Part shown: piece by piece, positions 25,932 through 35,026 of the stretch | How the letters are laid out: every line of letters begins with the position of its first letter | Numbering within the stretch: the stretch's first letter is position 1 | Assembly (NCBI RefSeq): GCF_040718835.1 | Contig: NZ_JBFEFG010000259.1 | Location: forward strand, 1-64,000 | Direction of reading: 5' to 3' | Source: Bremerella sp. JC817 | GTDB lineage: Bacteria > Planctomycetota > Planctomycetia > Pirellulales > Pirellulaceae | Length of the DNA stretch: 64,000 nucleotides | Position numbers and translations under genes: made by a program | Notes under the pieces: generated by a model | What the model was told of the DNA's origin: nothing | Seen by the model: only the letters and a program-made list of their open reading frames with translations | Database searches by the model: none

Positions 25932-26912
25932 CTATGCCAAGGCTGCCAGGTGCTTGAGGTGCGGAAATGGGGAACGCACTTTTTGAGGCTTGGGCCTCTT
26001 CTGATCGCTTTGCACGCCACCGGCGCGAAACGCCTCGGCCATTGATTTGGGGATGGCGGCTTCCGCCAGGACGACGCGAACCTGGCTCTGAGAGCACTTC
26101 GCTCGCATCTCTTGATGCCTGGCAATTGCCATGGCGCGGCGCTGTTCGGCGAAGGCCATCGCGACACGATAGTCCGCGTCTGCCTGGTCGATCTGAAGCC
26201 GTGCTCCGATGTTTTGTCCGACTTCAATTTCAGCAATGTCGATGGATACGATCGCAAACGCCGTGTTGGCGTCGAGTTTCTCTGACAGCACTTTCCGCGT
26301 GATCAACATGGGATCGCGCAGGGCTTCGTGATAATGCTCGCAGGTACCAATGGCGGAAATGACGCTTTGCCCCACGCGAGCAATGATGGTCGACTCGGTG
26401 GCTCCGCCGACCAGTTGCGCGAGGTTCGTCCGGACCGTTACCAGCACGCAAACCTTCAGTTGAATTCCATCTCGGGCGATTCCAAACAGAACGTCGCTGC
26501 GGGCATCCTTCGGGTCAGGGCATACGATCACTTTGGGATCGACGCTTGTTTTGACGGCCTCGAGGATGTCTCGGCCAGCCAGGTCGATGGCGGCAGCCGT
26601 ATCCCAATCCAGAGGAATACCGGCGCGGTCGGCGGCGATCACGGCGAGAGTGACCCGGCGGATATCTCCTCCGGCCAGGTATTGCGCTTCCAGCAACCTG
26701 GTCTCGATCGCGGGCATTCCTGATTGACTCACCATAATCTTGCACTCAACGATCGCGCGAGGATTGACCTGCCTCAGAGACATGAACACCAGGTCGAGGA
26801 AGCGAATTCCGGTTCCTGTCGAATAGGCTTGGATCCAAAGCTGGAAATACCAATAGCCAACAAGAACCAAACCAATGGCGGTGGCAATCGCCAGGCTCCA
26901 GACGACATACAT
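25932..26912 (-). CDS. floA: Flotillin-like protein FloA
   Basis: 326 residues from the ATG at 26912 (two in-frame GTGs lie upstream, the farther at 26936). It has the FloA/UPF0365 order: an N-terminal membrane hairpin (IATAIGLVLVGYWYFQLWI), then VNPRAIVECKIMVSQSGM, LEAQYLAGGDIRRVTLAVIA, IDLAGRDILEAVKTSVDPKV, VLVTVRTNLAQLVGGATEST, IIARVGQSVISAIGT, SIDIAEIEVGQNIGARLQID, and the EQRRAMAIARHQEMRAK coiled coil. FloA scaffolds functional membrane microdomains. It is followed by ptsI and preceded by the CsrA-like gene. Confidence 0.94.
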   Translation of the reverse strand: MYVVWSLAIATAIGLVLVGYWYFQLWIQAYSTGTGIRFLDLVFMSLRQVNPRAIVECKIMVSQSGMPAIETRLLEAQYLAGGDIRRVTLAVIAADRAGIPLDWDTAAAIDLAGRDILEAVKTSVDPKVIVCPDPKDARSDVLFGIARDGIQLKVCVLVTVRTNLAQLVGGATESTIIARVGQSVISAIGTCEHYHEALRDPMLITRKVLSEKLDANTAFAIVSIDIAEIEVGQNIGARLQIDQADADYRVAMAFAEQRRAMAIARHQEMRAKCSQSQVRVVLAEAAIPKSMAEAFRAGGVQSDQKRPKPQKVRSPFPHLKHLAALA

Positions 26913-27094
26913 GTTGTTCTGCTTTCGCACCACCAAGGCTGGCGGTCGCCATCATGCATGGCGACGGATCAGGCCAGGTAAGGTGCTTGGTGACAGAGCG
27001 AGGCTGGAATGGGGCGACGAATTCTGCCGGAATGTTGGTTGAGAAAAGAAAGGATCCGTTCGGTCCGACAAAGACCATTGCAGAGTAGTTGTGA

Positions 27095-27238
27095 TTAGTG
27101 CGGGCTCGCGTTCGAAGCGTCTTTCACCTCACGCGGATCGCTGACGACGATCTCGACGGTGTGAGCGTCCCCCACGGTGACGATGATCTTTTCACCGATC
27201 AAAATCTGCTCGGTTGACGTTGGGCCAAGGACAAGCAT
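27095..27238 (-). CDS. CsrA-like short protein (degenerate)
   Basis: 47 residues, with a strong AAAGGAG Shine-Dalgarno before the ATG at 27238. It reads MLVLGPTSTEQILIGEKIIV and then TVGDAHTVEIVVSDPREVKD, aligning with the start of CsrA ('MLVLSRK.GE.I.IG..I.V.V...') and its later strand ending 'AP.EV'. The 'SRK' basic residues and the downstream arginine used for RNA binding are absent, and the central strand is shortened. It may be a non-binding CsrA paralogue, an antagonist, or a relic. Located between the TPR gene (37 bp) and floA (182 bp). Confidence 0.75.
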   Translation of the reverse strand: MLVLGPTSTEQILIGEKIIVTVGDAHTVEIVVSDPREVKDASNASPH

Positions 27239-27275
27239 TGGTCACTCCTTTGTGCCATGCGATTTTGCATCGTCG

Positions 27276-27608
27276 TTAGACTCGGTGCCTGGTCCGCGAT
27301 TCTATTTTGGCGAGCTTTTGTTGGGCGGCTTTTTTGACGTTCGCACCTGCTTCGTTCATCGTGAGAACAGCATTAAGATCGGCCGCGCCTTGCTCAGCCA
27401 TTCCCGATGCCACATAGACGAGCCCGCGGTTGTACAAAACCATCGCGGTCAGTTCCGGGGTGATTTCTGGGGCATCCAAGGCCGCTGTATAGAACACAAC
27501 GGCTCCTTGATGATCGTGCTTCTGGGCCCGAACCATGCCCCGTTTGTAAAGCACGTGGGCGCGGTCGCGTTGCGTAAACCAATCGGTCAGCCAGGAAAGT
27601 GAACTCAT
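27276..27608 (-). CDS. TPR-containing small protein
   Basis: 110 residues with two tetratricopeptide units: AHVLYKRGMVRAQKHDHQGA and VLYNRGLVYVASGMAEQGAA. The start overlaps the stop of the upstream gene (ATGA), so translation is coupled. A GGACGG motif precedes the ATG at 27608. TPRs mediate protein-protein contacts. The partner is probably encoded in the same operon. No signal peptide is visible. Confidence 0.85.
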   Translation of the reverse strand: MSSLSWLTDWFTQRDRAHVLYKRGMVRAQKHDHQGAVVFYTAALDAPEITPELTAMVLYNRGLVYVASGMAEQGAADLNAVLTMNEAGANVKKAAQQKLAKIESRTRHRV

Positions 27609-28150
27609 GAAGCCGTCCTTACTGTCGTGCGTCTTTTACCAGGCTTGGAGCGCTGGGTTGTTTGGGCGGCAGAGTAGGCCTGGCAGCGTTCTTGAACTGA
27701 ACGGAACGCACTTCCTTCGATTCTCTCGTAGCGTTCCGCGCGAACGAACCAGAATGCCAGCCCACCGCTGTTATGACGCGGAACTTGATCGACCGTGGTC
27801 GCACGCACGCCGAGCGAGCCCTTCTTGCCAGTCTTACGCCATCCTCGGCGTTCCATGATCATCCGCACCAGCACACCGATCGCTTGGCGCAGTCGCGTGG
27901 TACGTTTGACATGAATCTCAGAGAGAAACTTGTCGATATCGGGCTTCGACTCCAGCTCTCGCACGACACCGGCGAGTGGAGCACGATCGTGGTGCAGTTC
28001 GGACTCTTCCATGCGTCGTTGCCGATTGGCATCGTTGAAAAATTCCAGCACCGCCTCGAAGGGCTGCTCAGGGTCTTCGACCACATCGGCAAACTTGTTT
28101 CCTTGGCGATCGGCCAAGAACGCGTTGCGGGTAATTCGTGCAATTGACAT
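27605..28150 (-). CDS. Hypothetical basic protein, first gene of the floA cluster
   Basis: 181 residues. It begins MSIARITRNAFLADRQGNKF. The central part is acidic and helical (EPFEAVLEFFNDANRQRR-like segment at about 28-48), and from residue 100 the protein becomes strongly basic (MERRGWRKTGKKG, KPGKRRTTVRT at the end). The basic tail could bind nucleic acid or acidic membranes. No family recognised. The TPR gene overlaps its stop codon, so the two products probably work together. Confidence 0.75.
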   Translation of the reverse strand: MSIARITRNAFLADRQGNKFADVVEDPEQPFEAVLEFFNDANRQRRMEESELHHDRAPLAGVVRELESKPDIDKFLSEIHVKRTTRLRQAIGVLVRMIMERRGWRKTGKKGSLGVRATTVDQVPRHNSGGLAFWFVRAERYERIEGSAFRSVQERCQAYSAAQTTQRSKPGKRRTTVRTAS

Positions 28151-28990
28151 TGGGTTGAATCCTCGAAGTACCGGTCAACGGCGTGAAGATACGAAATCCG
28201 TACATGCAAATATTGTATGTCTAAACAGCCTCCAACCGACCGACAATCGCCATAAGATTCGTAACTATTACACTTCCAATACGTAGTTCCGGCCCGAAAA
28301 CGGTAGTGTGGGCTGTTTGCGAGGGAAGGGGGCGAACGCCGTCGATCGACTCACGAGCCCTCTGCTTGAGTATGTTTGTCAATTCCTGGCCGTCAGCGAC
28401 TGCTGCTTGCTTTGCGAATCGATCAGGCATAGGATGCGGACACCTGAAGGGGCTTCGCGAAATACGTTGCGATGCGACCACGTTCCGGATGACGGACCCC
28501 AGGTCAGCCAGCTGAAGTTTGCAGCAATGCGGGAATAAGATGTGGAGTTCTGGTACCACATCGCGAGGCTGTTGTGCTCTTGGATACTCACGAACGAATC
28601 GGTTTCGCTCGGTCGGGATCTCGCGTCAAAGGTCCCTGCGGATTGCTTTCAGAAATGTTCGTCTAGGATCGCGTGTGATCCTTTCTCGGGAATCGCCTCG
28701 CACGCAGAAGAGGCGAATCGATGGTGCGTGCATCTCGCTTTGATGGTGAAGCGGTTGGCGCGTGGTTCTGCTTCGCTCTGAGCCGAGCCAACTTGAAAGA
28801 AGGATTGCCCATCCTCATCCACGATTACGATCGGCGACCATTGCCAACGATCGAGCAGGGGTGGGTATGTGTTGCGGTGGCGACAGCTACGCAACATTAC
28901 CGTCGCGATTTGCGGCGGACAAACGGTTTCTAACAAACGTCGGCAGCCTCGAGGTAATGCCCTTGGAACTGCCCGGAAGGTAACGCAACA
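28151..28990 (+). other. Intergenic region, divergent promoters presumed
   Basis: About 840 bp between the floA cluster and the next plus-strand gene. A minus-strand frame from an ATG at 28430 to 28221 (69 codons) has fairly natural composition but no Shine-Dalgarno, so I do not call it. No other gene or structured RNA recognised. Confidence 0.45.
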
Positions 28991-29428
28991 ATGCGGCAAA
29001 TAGTTGAGGATGCGTTGAGTACGGTTCCCGATTCGGAATCATTCGCAACGCCCAGATATGTCCTGATGGATGAACACGAACGGGTTGGGCCCCGGCTCGA
29101 GGAGGGAACCAGTCACTCTTCTCGTCAAGTGCTGTATGGGTTTTCCGATTCCGACGCCTACGAACGGTTCCGTTCCCACAGCACGAATGACTACCGGCCC
29201 TATCCACTCGTGAAGGGCTATCTGCGCGAACAACTTCAATCGGATTCGGAACGAATCGGCTTGATCGTGCTGGATGCGGTCAGTGCTCGCGACGAGCAGT
29301 TGAACGCGGCAGCGATGGACAATGTATTGCAGGCTCTTGAGGCATCCGATGCCAAGGTCGGCAGCAGGTATCGCTTGACATACGACGCCGCGACGCTCGC
29401 CTATCAGGTAAGCGAGCGCGAAAAATAG
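28991..29428 (+). CDS. Hypothetical protein
   Basis: 145 residues, with GGAAGG eight bases before the ATG at 28991. The sequence is charged and helical, with YVLMDEHERVGPRLEEGTSH, a central YGFSDSDAYERFRSHSTND and a C-terminal helix (AAMDNVLQALEASDA). No signal peptide or membrane segment. Unrecognised. It lies 127 bp upstream of the transglutaminase-like gene on the same strand. Confidence 0.65.
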   Translation: MRQIVEDALSTVPDSESFATPRYVLMDEHERVGPRLEEGTSHSSRQVLYGFSDSDAYERFRSHSTNDYRPYPLVKGYLREQLQSDSERIGLIVLDAVSARDEQLNAAAMDNVLQALEASDAKVGSRYRLTYDAATLAYQVSEREK

Positions 29429-29555
29429 ATTCGGCGGCTTTCGGCCATACGACTCGCGGAGCGAATCACGTCGCGCATCACGCATCGACGGAGAGGCTCT
29501 CCGCTTCACGACTTGGAATGCACGTCGCAGATTCGGCGAACAATTGGCAGGTAAT

Positions 29556-30368
29556 ATGCTTATACGTGTTGGGTTTGATATTGAGTTTGATTCGCCCGAG
29601 CCAGCGCCGATGGTGTTGATGCTGTTTCTGCATCCATCTCGAGAGCTAACGACGAGGCGGCCAGATCGCCTCGTGATTGCACCGAATGTGCCGGGAACGG
29701 AGTATTACGATCTGTATGGCAACCGCTGCGCCCGCATCGTCGCCCCGGCAGGGCGGATTTCGCTGCGAAACGAGGCGGTCGTCGAGGATTGCGGTCTTAC
29801 GGATCTTCAGGCACCTGGCAGTCGCCAACTCCAAGTCCAGGAACTTCCCAACGAAGTCATGCTCTACTTGCTTGCGAGCCGCTATTGCGAGGTCGACAGC
29901 GAGTTGAAGGATATTGCGTGGAGCTTATTCGGCAACACCGCGCCCGGCTGGCCCCGAGTGCAAGCGATTTGCGACTTCGTTCATTCCCACATCCGCTTCA
30001 ATTACATGGAGGCGCGTGCGACGCGAACGGCCTTGGAGGTCTACCTCGAGCAAGTGGGCGTTTGCCGTGACTACATGCACCTGGCAATCACGTTCTGCCG
30101 CTGCTGCAACATTCCGGCGCGCTATTGCACCGGCTATCTGGGAGACATCGGTGTTCCCCCGGCGCACGATCCGATGGACTTCAGTGCGTGGTTCGAGGCC
30201 TATCTGGATGGCCAGTGGTATACCTTCGACGCGCGGAACAATGTTCCTCGGATTGGACGTGTCCTGATGGCCCGTGGCCGCGATGCCGCTGACGTCGCGC
30301 TGACAACCACGTTCGGAAAGAACACCCTGCACAAATTTACGGTATGGGCCGATCCGATCCAGGAGTGA
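29556..30368 (+). CDS. Transglutaminase-like cysteine-protease-fold protein
   Basis: 270 residues from the ATG at 29556. It has an N-terminal beta domain, then the transglutaminase core: helix and catalytic Cys in 'LEQVGVCRDYMHLAITFCR', 'IPARYCTGYLGDIGVPP' and 'DPMDFSAWFEAYLDGQWYTF' followed by 'DARNN' (catalytic Asp region). A serine stands at the position of the His in the common 'HAWFE' motif. I recall relatives that also have 'FSAWFE', so this may be normal for the subfamily. No signal peptide. Possible roles are peptide cleavage or cross-linking in the cytosol. Substrate unknown. Confidence 0.9.
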   Translation: MLIRVGFDIEFDSPEPAPMVLMLFLHPSRELTTRRPDRLVIAPNVPGTEYYDLYGNRCARIVAPAGRISLRNEAVVEDCGLTDLQAPGSRQLQVQELPNEVMLYLLASRYCEVDSELKDIAWSLFGNTAPGWPRVQAICDFVHSHIRFNYMEARATRTALEVYLEQVGVCRDYMHLAITFCRCCNIPARYCTGYLGDIGVPPAHDPMDFSAWFEAYLDGQWYTFDARNNVPRIGRVLMARGRDAADVALTTTFGKNTLHKFTVWADPIQE

Positions 30369-30465
30369 AGCTGGCTGCATGTTGCCAGGCCAGCCGTAGA
30401 ACGGCGGCAAGCCCTGCTGGGTTCGAACCATCTTTCACCAAGCCAGGCACACCATTACGTGGGCA

Positions 30466-33400
30466 TCAGGCGATCGAGCGTGACTTCTCCATCCAGCTTT
30501 GAAGGATCTCTTGCAGGTTAACGCTTTGCGTTTCTCCCTGGCGAAAATACATCCGCTCGATTGAATCGATCGTCCCTTGAAGTTCCGAGCGGTCTTGCTC
30601 GCTGAAATCCGCTTCCTGCTTCAAATGCCTCAGGAAGTTAATGGCCGAGAAAGGAGTGATCTCTGGCGGCATTTGGATTCGCTCTGCTTGCGCCTGAACC
30701 TCTGCATTCGGAGCGAGGTACATGTAAGCCAGACCGCCAGCCAGGCAGACGACAAAGATCATGCCCCCCACAATCCAGGGACGATAACTGAAGTGATGGA
30801 CCGGTTTCGCGAGAGGAATCGTCGAGCCGACTGTCAGAATATCGGCGTCATCAAACCGCTGATAAACGAGCTCTTCAATAGCCGCTTTGGCTTGCGGGTT
30901 CGCAAACTGGAACGTCGTGATCGGGGCCTGCGTGTCGACCGACCGGAGCGAGACGTTGCATGCTCGTTCGGTCATGATGACATCGGACGAAGCAGAATCG
31001 AATTTCGTGACCGATACCGGGGTGAACTTGAGTTCGGTAATCTCGAATCCCGGGAAGTTCATATCGATCAGTTGGTCGACTTCGGGAAGTACCCCGTTGC
31101 CGGTAGCTTTGATTTCCAGCGCGAGCTTTTGCTGGTCGAGTTCCCGCTCGTCGAGGGTCTGAACGAGCTTCACCTGGCCGTAAGGACGAGGGTCTCCTTT
31201 CATGGGTGCCGCATCGAGCGGAATGATCGCCGACTCGATCGGCAGGACGACGTAGCCTGACGTGTCGACGAAATCCATATCCAACGAGAACGACGGAATG
31301 GTATCGACCTGGGGTCCTTTCGCCTGCAACAGCAGGAAGGCGTAAGGCGTCACTCGCCAGCCATATTGGTTGAGCGATTTCGACTGGGTCCCTTGCCCTT
31401 GAAAGGTGACCGAAAGAACGTCGAACTGTTCTTCCAGAGCGGCACGGACCGCGGCCTCGAACTTGTCGCGATAGTTTTCCTTCGGACGTCCATAGTTGTA
31501 AGCGAATGCCATGCTGTTCTGGTTCTGCAGGTATTTGCCGAATCCGCCTGACTCGCGTTCGATTTCCGCCGTATGCCGAATATTCACGTAGACACCGAAG
31601 GGCGTCTCGTGGCCGACGACATCACTTCCATCGATAGCGACATCCAACTGGATTTCAGTCACCAGATCTTTGTAAAACGAAAAGACCTTCTGGGCTTCGT
31701 TCGTCAGGGGATGATCGCCGGCGACTTCCAGCCCGGTCTTCAGGTATCGGTACTTCGCGTTGGGACTGACCCCCGACAGCGTCTGAAACAATCCGTTGGC
31801 AAACTGCTCTTGATGATATTCGCGTGCCGGCGGAGGCAACTGTTCGATTGCCGCGATGATCCTAGGAGGCTGCGAAGGGGCCAGGCGGTTGCTTTCGTCG
31901 ATGTTGCCAACGTCGCAGGCACCCAGCGCCGCCAGAAACCACAACTGGTAGACCTCGGGCGAGTAGTCATCCTTCGAGAGCTGAGGGACCTGCTGACAGT
32001 ACCACTCGGCCGCTTCGTGAAAGGCGGTGAAGGCCTTCTGTCGCTGCTCTTCAAAGTTATGGTGGGCATCGATCTCGCTCAGGTAGGCGTTCTCGTCATG
32101 CAGCAGCGCGGCATAGGCAAGCTTGAGCGCCCAGCTTTGCGGATGAGCGGCCAGACCGCGTTCGATCAACTGATAGGCGACCTGGTAACCACGCAAGATC
32201 TCGGCCTGCAGGTCTTCCATTTTTCGATTGGTCTTAAACCGCTGCTGGACGTTCGGATCTTTCCAGACCGTTGCCAGGTTGGTTCGCATCGTCTGGGCGA
32301 TCTTTCCCAGGGTTGTGTCGTCCAGCGTTGCCACGTCCCCCAACACGCTTTCGATCGCTTCCAACCGATAGACTTCCGCCGTGGAATGGCATTTCATGAA
32401 CGCTTCCAGCAAGATGCCTTCATCGATCGGGTCGATCGGAAGTGCTTTCAGGCGATCGAGCCAGGCCGACAATTCGCTGAGGTTCCGTTCCTGCTGCGAA
32501 CGGGTCAGAGGAATGCTCGCCGAGCGGGGCTGATATCCGTAGGCCATGAATACCTGGCCAGCGTTGGCCCGGTTCTGCGAATTCAGATCGTGATTGGTGA
32601 TCCAGGTCTTCATGAACGCTTCGGCTTGCTGGTGGGCCCGGTCCGGCATCAGCGTTGCCAGCTGTTCGATGTAGGGGAATGCCTTGATCTCTTCCCCCGC
32701 TTTCAAATAAAGCTTCGTCATCATGGTGATGAATTCCGGCTTCAAGCTCGGAACGATCATCGCCTCCCAGGATGGCTTCGGAGCGAGCTGAATCATCTCG
32801 CTGAGGGCAATTGGCTGCACCGGCCCATTCTGCTGCATCATTTGGTTGGCGTTGATGAAATAGGTGTTGCCAAACTGGTCTCGACGAAGCTGCGAGTTGA
32901 TATTGCCTCCCTGGGCCAGGTCCAAGGTGATCTCGGCTTCTCGCATCCAGTTTTCGGCCAACAGCGAAACCATCGGCATCCAGCGCGCACGCTTTGCTTC
33001 GGGCTCTCCTTCAAGCGTCGTCACCAGGGCATCGACCGCCTGCGATTGCAGACGCAAGTACTTCAGCCGCTGCGGAACATCGCGGGCATAGCGAGGAAGC
33101 CCCTGCGAGACCTGCGAACCGAGGCTCGAAAGGATCATGATGCCGCGCTGCGACTTCTCTTGAAAGCTTTCCTGCAGCCAGGCCTTTCCCTGGTCTTCCG
33201 GCATCGACGGCACCAGGTCCAAACAGCGCGTCACCGCCTCCATCTCGACCCCTTCCGGCAAGTCGTCGAGGCTTAAGATCGCCTGCAGCGACTTCCATGC
33301 TTGTTCGTTGTGATCTTTGCTCGCGCCAGCTTCCTTGTCGGCAAGGAAGTGTTCGGTGAGCAGCAGCAAGACGTCGTGATCGTCCTCGGCAATCGCTTCG

Positions 33401-34233
33401 TCCAGCGTCGGCAGAAATGGGCCAGCTTTGGCCGGATACCCTGCCAGGACAAGCAGTCGTGCGACCTCGCGCTGGTTCAGCGGGAAGTTGGAATCGCCTT
33501 CCAGTTGTTTCGAGAACCGCGTGGCGAAGGTCTCTACGGCGTGTCCTTGCTCCAACGAAAGCTCCAGGATCGGTGCGAATTTGGTCGTGGTTTCCTTGTC
33601 GAAGGAACCAGGGCAAGCAGCGATCAGACCCAGAATATCGTCCGCGGTGAAGACATTGGTCACGGCGTACTTCTTCATCGCCGGGTCACCCATGCCAGGC
33701 TGAGGATTGCCGTTCTGGCTGCCGGCCAGCGAAGTAAGCATCATCTGATAGACCCGCGAACCGGTCTCGTCTGGCAGGTTCTTCAGGTAGTCGGCAACTT
33801 CCGCCCACTCCGAGAGCGTCACGTTTCGCGACAAGGCTTTCAGCTCGCGCTGCACGTCCGAGTCTTCCTCGGTCGGCTCGTCCGAGTTGCGGGAACCTTC
33901 CTGCTTCCAGGCTTCCAGGATGCTGGCCGGAAGGCGATCGAACTTGATCTTCTCTGCCGCTTGCAGAAGCGACTCTTCGGCGGGCTTCTCGGCAGCAGCG
34001 TCTTCGCCAGCTTTCGCATCCGCCGGATTGGCTTCCGTCGCGGACGGTTCTGCCGGGGCGGGTTCCGCTTGTTCGGCAGCTGGCTTGCTGGCCGCCGTAA
34101 CGCTTTGTCCGTACGTCGTGCCAACCAACCCGGCAGTGGCCAACAGCATCGCCATCAGCGGCTTGAACAATTTGAAATTCACCTCTGCCTGTCCTCGGTA
34201 TTCGCACATTGTGTCGGTCGATGAGATATTCAT
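30466..34233 (-). CDS. Very large helical envelope protein, last gene of the MoxR/VWA operon
   Basis: About 1255 residues from the ATG at 34233. That ATG has no clear Shine-Dalgarno, and ATG 34209 or a GTG near 34180 are alternatives closer to the signal peptide LFKPLMAMLLATAGLVGTTY. After an Ala/Pro/Glu-rich linker (AEPAPAEPSATEANPADAK) the protein is almost wholly helical, like a long TPR or solenoid scaffold. Near the C-terminus a beta-rich domain (YGQVKLVQTLDERELDQQ) precedes one transmembrane segment (GGMIFVVCLAGGLAYMYLAP) and a helical cytosolic tail. It is probably the periplasmic effector or scaffold of the MoxR complex. Family unnamed. Confidence 0.8.
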   Translation of the reverse strand: MNISSTDTMCEYRGQAEVNFKLFKPLMAMLLATAGLVGTTYGQSVTAASKPAAEQAEPAPAEPSATEANPADAKAGEDAAAEKPAEESLLQAAEKIKFDRLPASILEAWKQEGSRNSDEPTEEDSDVQRELKALSRNVTLSEWAEVADYLKNLPDETGSRVYQMMLTSLAGSQNGNPQPGMGDPAMKKYAVTNVFTADDILGLIAACPGSFDKETTTKFAPILELSLEQGHAVETFATRFSKQLEGDSNFPLNQREVARLLVLAGYPAKAGPFLPTLDEAIAEDDHDVLLLLTEHFLADKEAGASKDHNEQAWKSLQAILSLDDLPEGVEMEAVTRCLDLVPSMPEDQGKAWLQESFQEKSQRGIMILSSLGSQVSQGLPRYARDVPQRLKYLRLQSQAVDALVTTLEGEPEAKRARWMPMVSLLAENWMREAEITLDLAQGGNINSQLRRDQFGNTYFINANQMMQQNGPVQPIALSEMIQLAPKPSWEAMIVPSLKPEFITMMTKLYLKAGEEIKAFPYIEQLATLMPDRAHQQAEAFMKTWITNHDLNSQNRANAGQVFMAYGYQPRSASIPLTRSQQERNLSELSAWLDRLKALPIDPIDEGILLEAFMKCHSTAEVYRLEAIESVLGDVATLDDTTLGKIAQTMRTNLATVWKDPNVQQRFKTNRKMEDLQAEILRGYQVAYQLIERGLAAHPQSWALKLAYAALLHDENAYLSEIDAHHNFEEQRQKAFTAFHEAAEWYCQQVPQLSKDDYSPEVYQLWFLAALGACDVGNIDESNRLAPSQPPRIIAAIEQLPPPAREYHQEQFANGLFQTLSGVSPNAKYRYLKTGLEVAGDHPLTNEAQKVFSFYKDLVTEIQLDVAIDGSDVVGHETPFGVYVNIRHTAEIERESGGFGKYLQNQNSMAFAYNYGRPKENYRDKFEAAVRAALEEQFDVLSVTFQGQGTQSKSLNQYGWRVTPYAFLLLQAKGPQVDTIPSFSLDMDFVDTSGYVVLPIESAIIPLDAAPMKGDPRPYGQVKLVQTLDERELDQQKLALEIKATGNGVLPEVDQLIDMNFPGFEITELKFTPVSVTKFDSASSDVIMTERACNVSLRSVDTQAPITTFQFANPQAKAAIEELVYQRFDDADILTVGSTIPLAKPVHHFSYRPWIVGGMIFVVCLAGGLAYMYLAPNAEVQAQAERIQMPPEITPFSAINFLRHLKQEADFSEQDRSELQGTIDSIERMYFRQGETQSVNLQEILQSWMEKSRSIA

Positions 34234-34279
34234 AAGGTTGAAGAATTCATTCTTGGAAGTTGCACGGTTGGGTCTGCCG

Positions 34280-35026
34280 CTAGGAACCATCTCGTCGGAT
34301 GAGGTTGCCTGCGCCAGCTCCTTCGCGGTCGTCGGTCGGTGGGCCTTGGCCGTCACCTTTTCCTTTGCCTTTACCGGGGCCTTTGCCTTCGCCCATATCG
34401 CCTGAGCCTTCGCCTTGGTCGCCTGACATGGCATTGCCTACCGCTGGAGGAAGGGGCATCCCTTGCAGCTCTTCAATGGTCATCCGTTCGAGTCGAATGA
34501 CCCGTTCCAGGTTCTGCCGATACGTCAGCGCGTCGTCCGAAGTCGGCGGGGTGGCCTCGCTGAGATATCGAAATCGTTGTCGCGACGATTCGGCGAAGGG
34601 AAGCCAGACTTCCTTCGGTTTTCCTTCCAGTCGCATGATCCACGTACCGTAGAATTCTGCTGCCCCTAAAGCCGATGTCAGCTCGTTCTTCAGAGATGCA
34701 GGCAGTTGTTTGTCTGGCAGCACCAGCGGCGCCAGCTCGACCAGTTCGGCATACGCCTTGGGAGTGGCGCCAGCTTCGATCTGCAGCTTCGCCTTCTCGA
34801 TCCGAACCTCGAACACCTTAGCCCGCTGTTCGATGGGAAGCTTCGACAACGCCTGATCGTAAAGGGGCATTGCCGCGTCATACTCGCCGTCCAGCGCGTA
34901 ACGGTGAGCCGCCGCCAGCTGACTCGAAATCTGGTCACGTGTCATTTGCCCCTGACCTGGCCCGAAGTGATAAGCCAGGCCGGCAACGCCAACCAAAATC
35001 CAAATGGTGAGAAGGATCAACTTCAC
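34280..35026 (-). CDS. Membrane-anchored TPR-type protein of the MoxR/VWA operon
   Basis: 248 residues from a GTG at 35026, with GGAGGG seven bases upstream and overlap with the preceding VWA gene stop (GTGA). An N-terminal anchor (LILLTIWILVGVAGLAYHF) is followed by a TPR-like unit (AAAHRYALDGEYDAAMPLYD QALSKLP region, residues 40-70). It ends with a low-complexity Gly/Lys-rich tail (GEGKGPGKGKGKGDG). This place in the operon is often taken by BatC-like TPR proteins in Bat (aerotolerance) loci. I infer a similar scaffold role. Confidence 0.8.
   Translation of the reverse strand: MKLILLTIWILVGVAGLAYHFGPGQGQMTRDQISSQLAAAHRYALDGEYDAAMPLYDQALSKLPIEQRAKVFEVRIEKAKLQIEAGATPKAYAELVELAPLVLPDKQLPASLKNELTSALGAAEFYGTWIMRLEGKPKEVWLPFAESSRQRFRYLSEATPPTSDDALTYRQNLERVIRLERMTIEELQGMPLPPAVGNAMSGDQGEGSGDMGEGKGPGKGKGKGDGQGPPTDDREGAGAGNLIRRDGS

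Noticed and set aside
28221..28430. Possible 69-residue minus-strand gene
   Set aside because: Composition is plausible but there is no Shine-Dalgarno, no motif and no operon context, so support is too weak.
30577..33276. Long plus-strand frames inside the giant gene
   Set aside because: They are antisense shadows of the minus-strand gene, rich in Arg, with no start signals.
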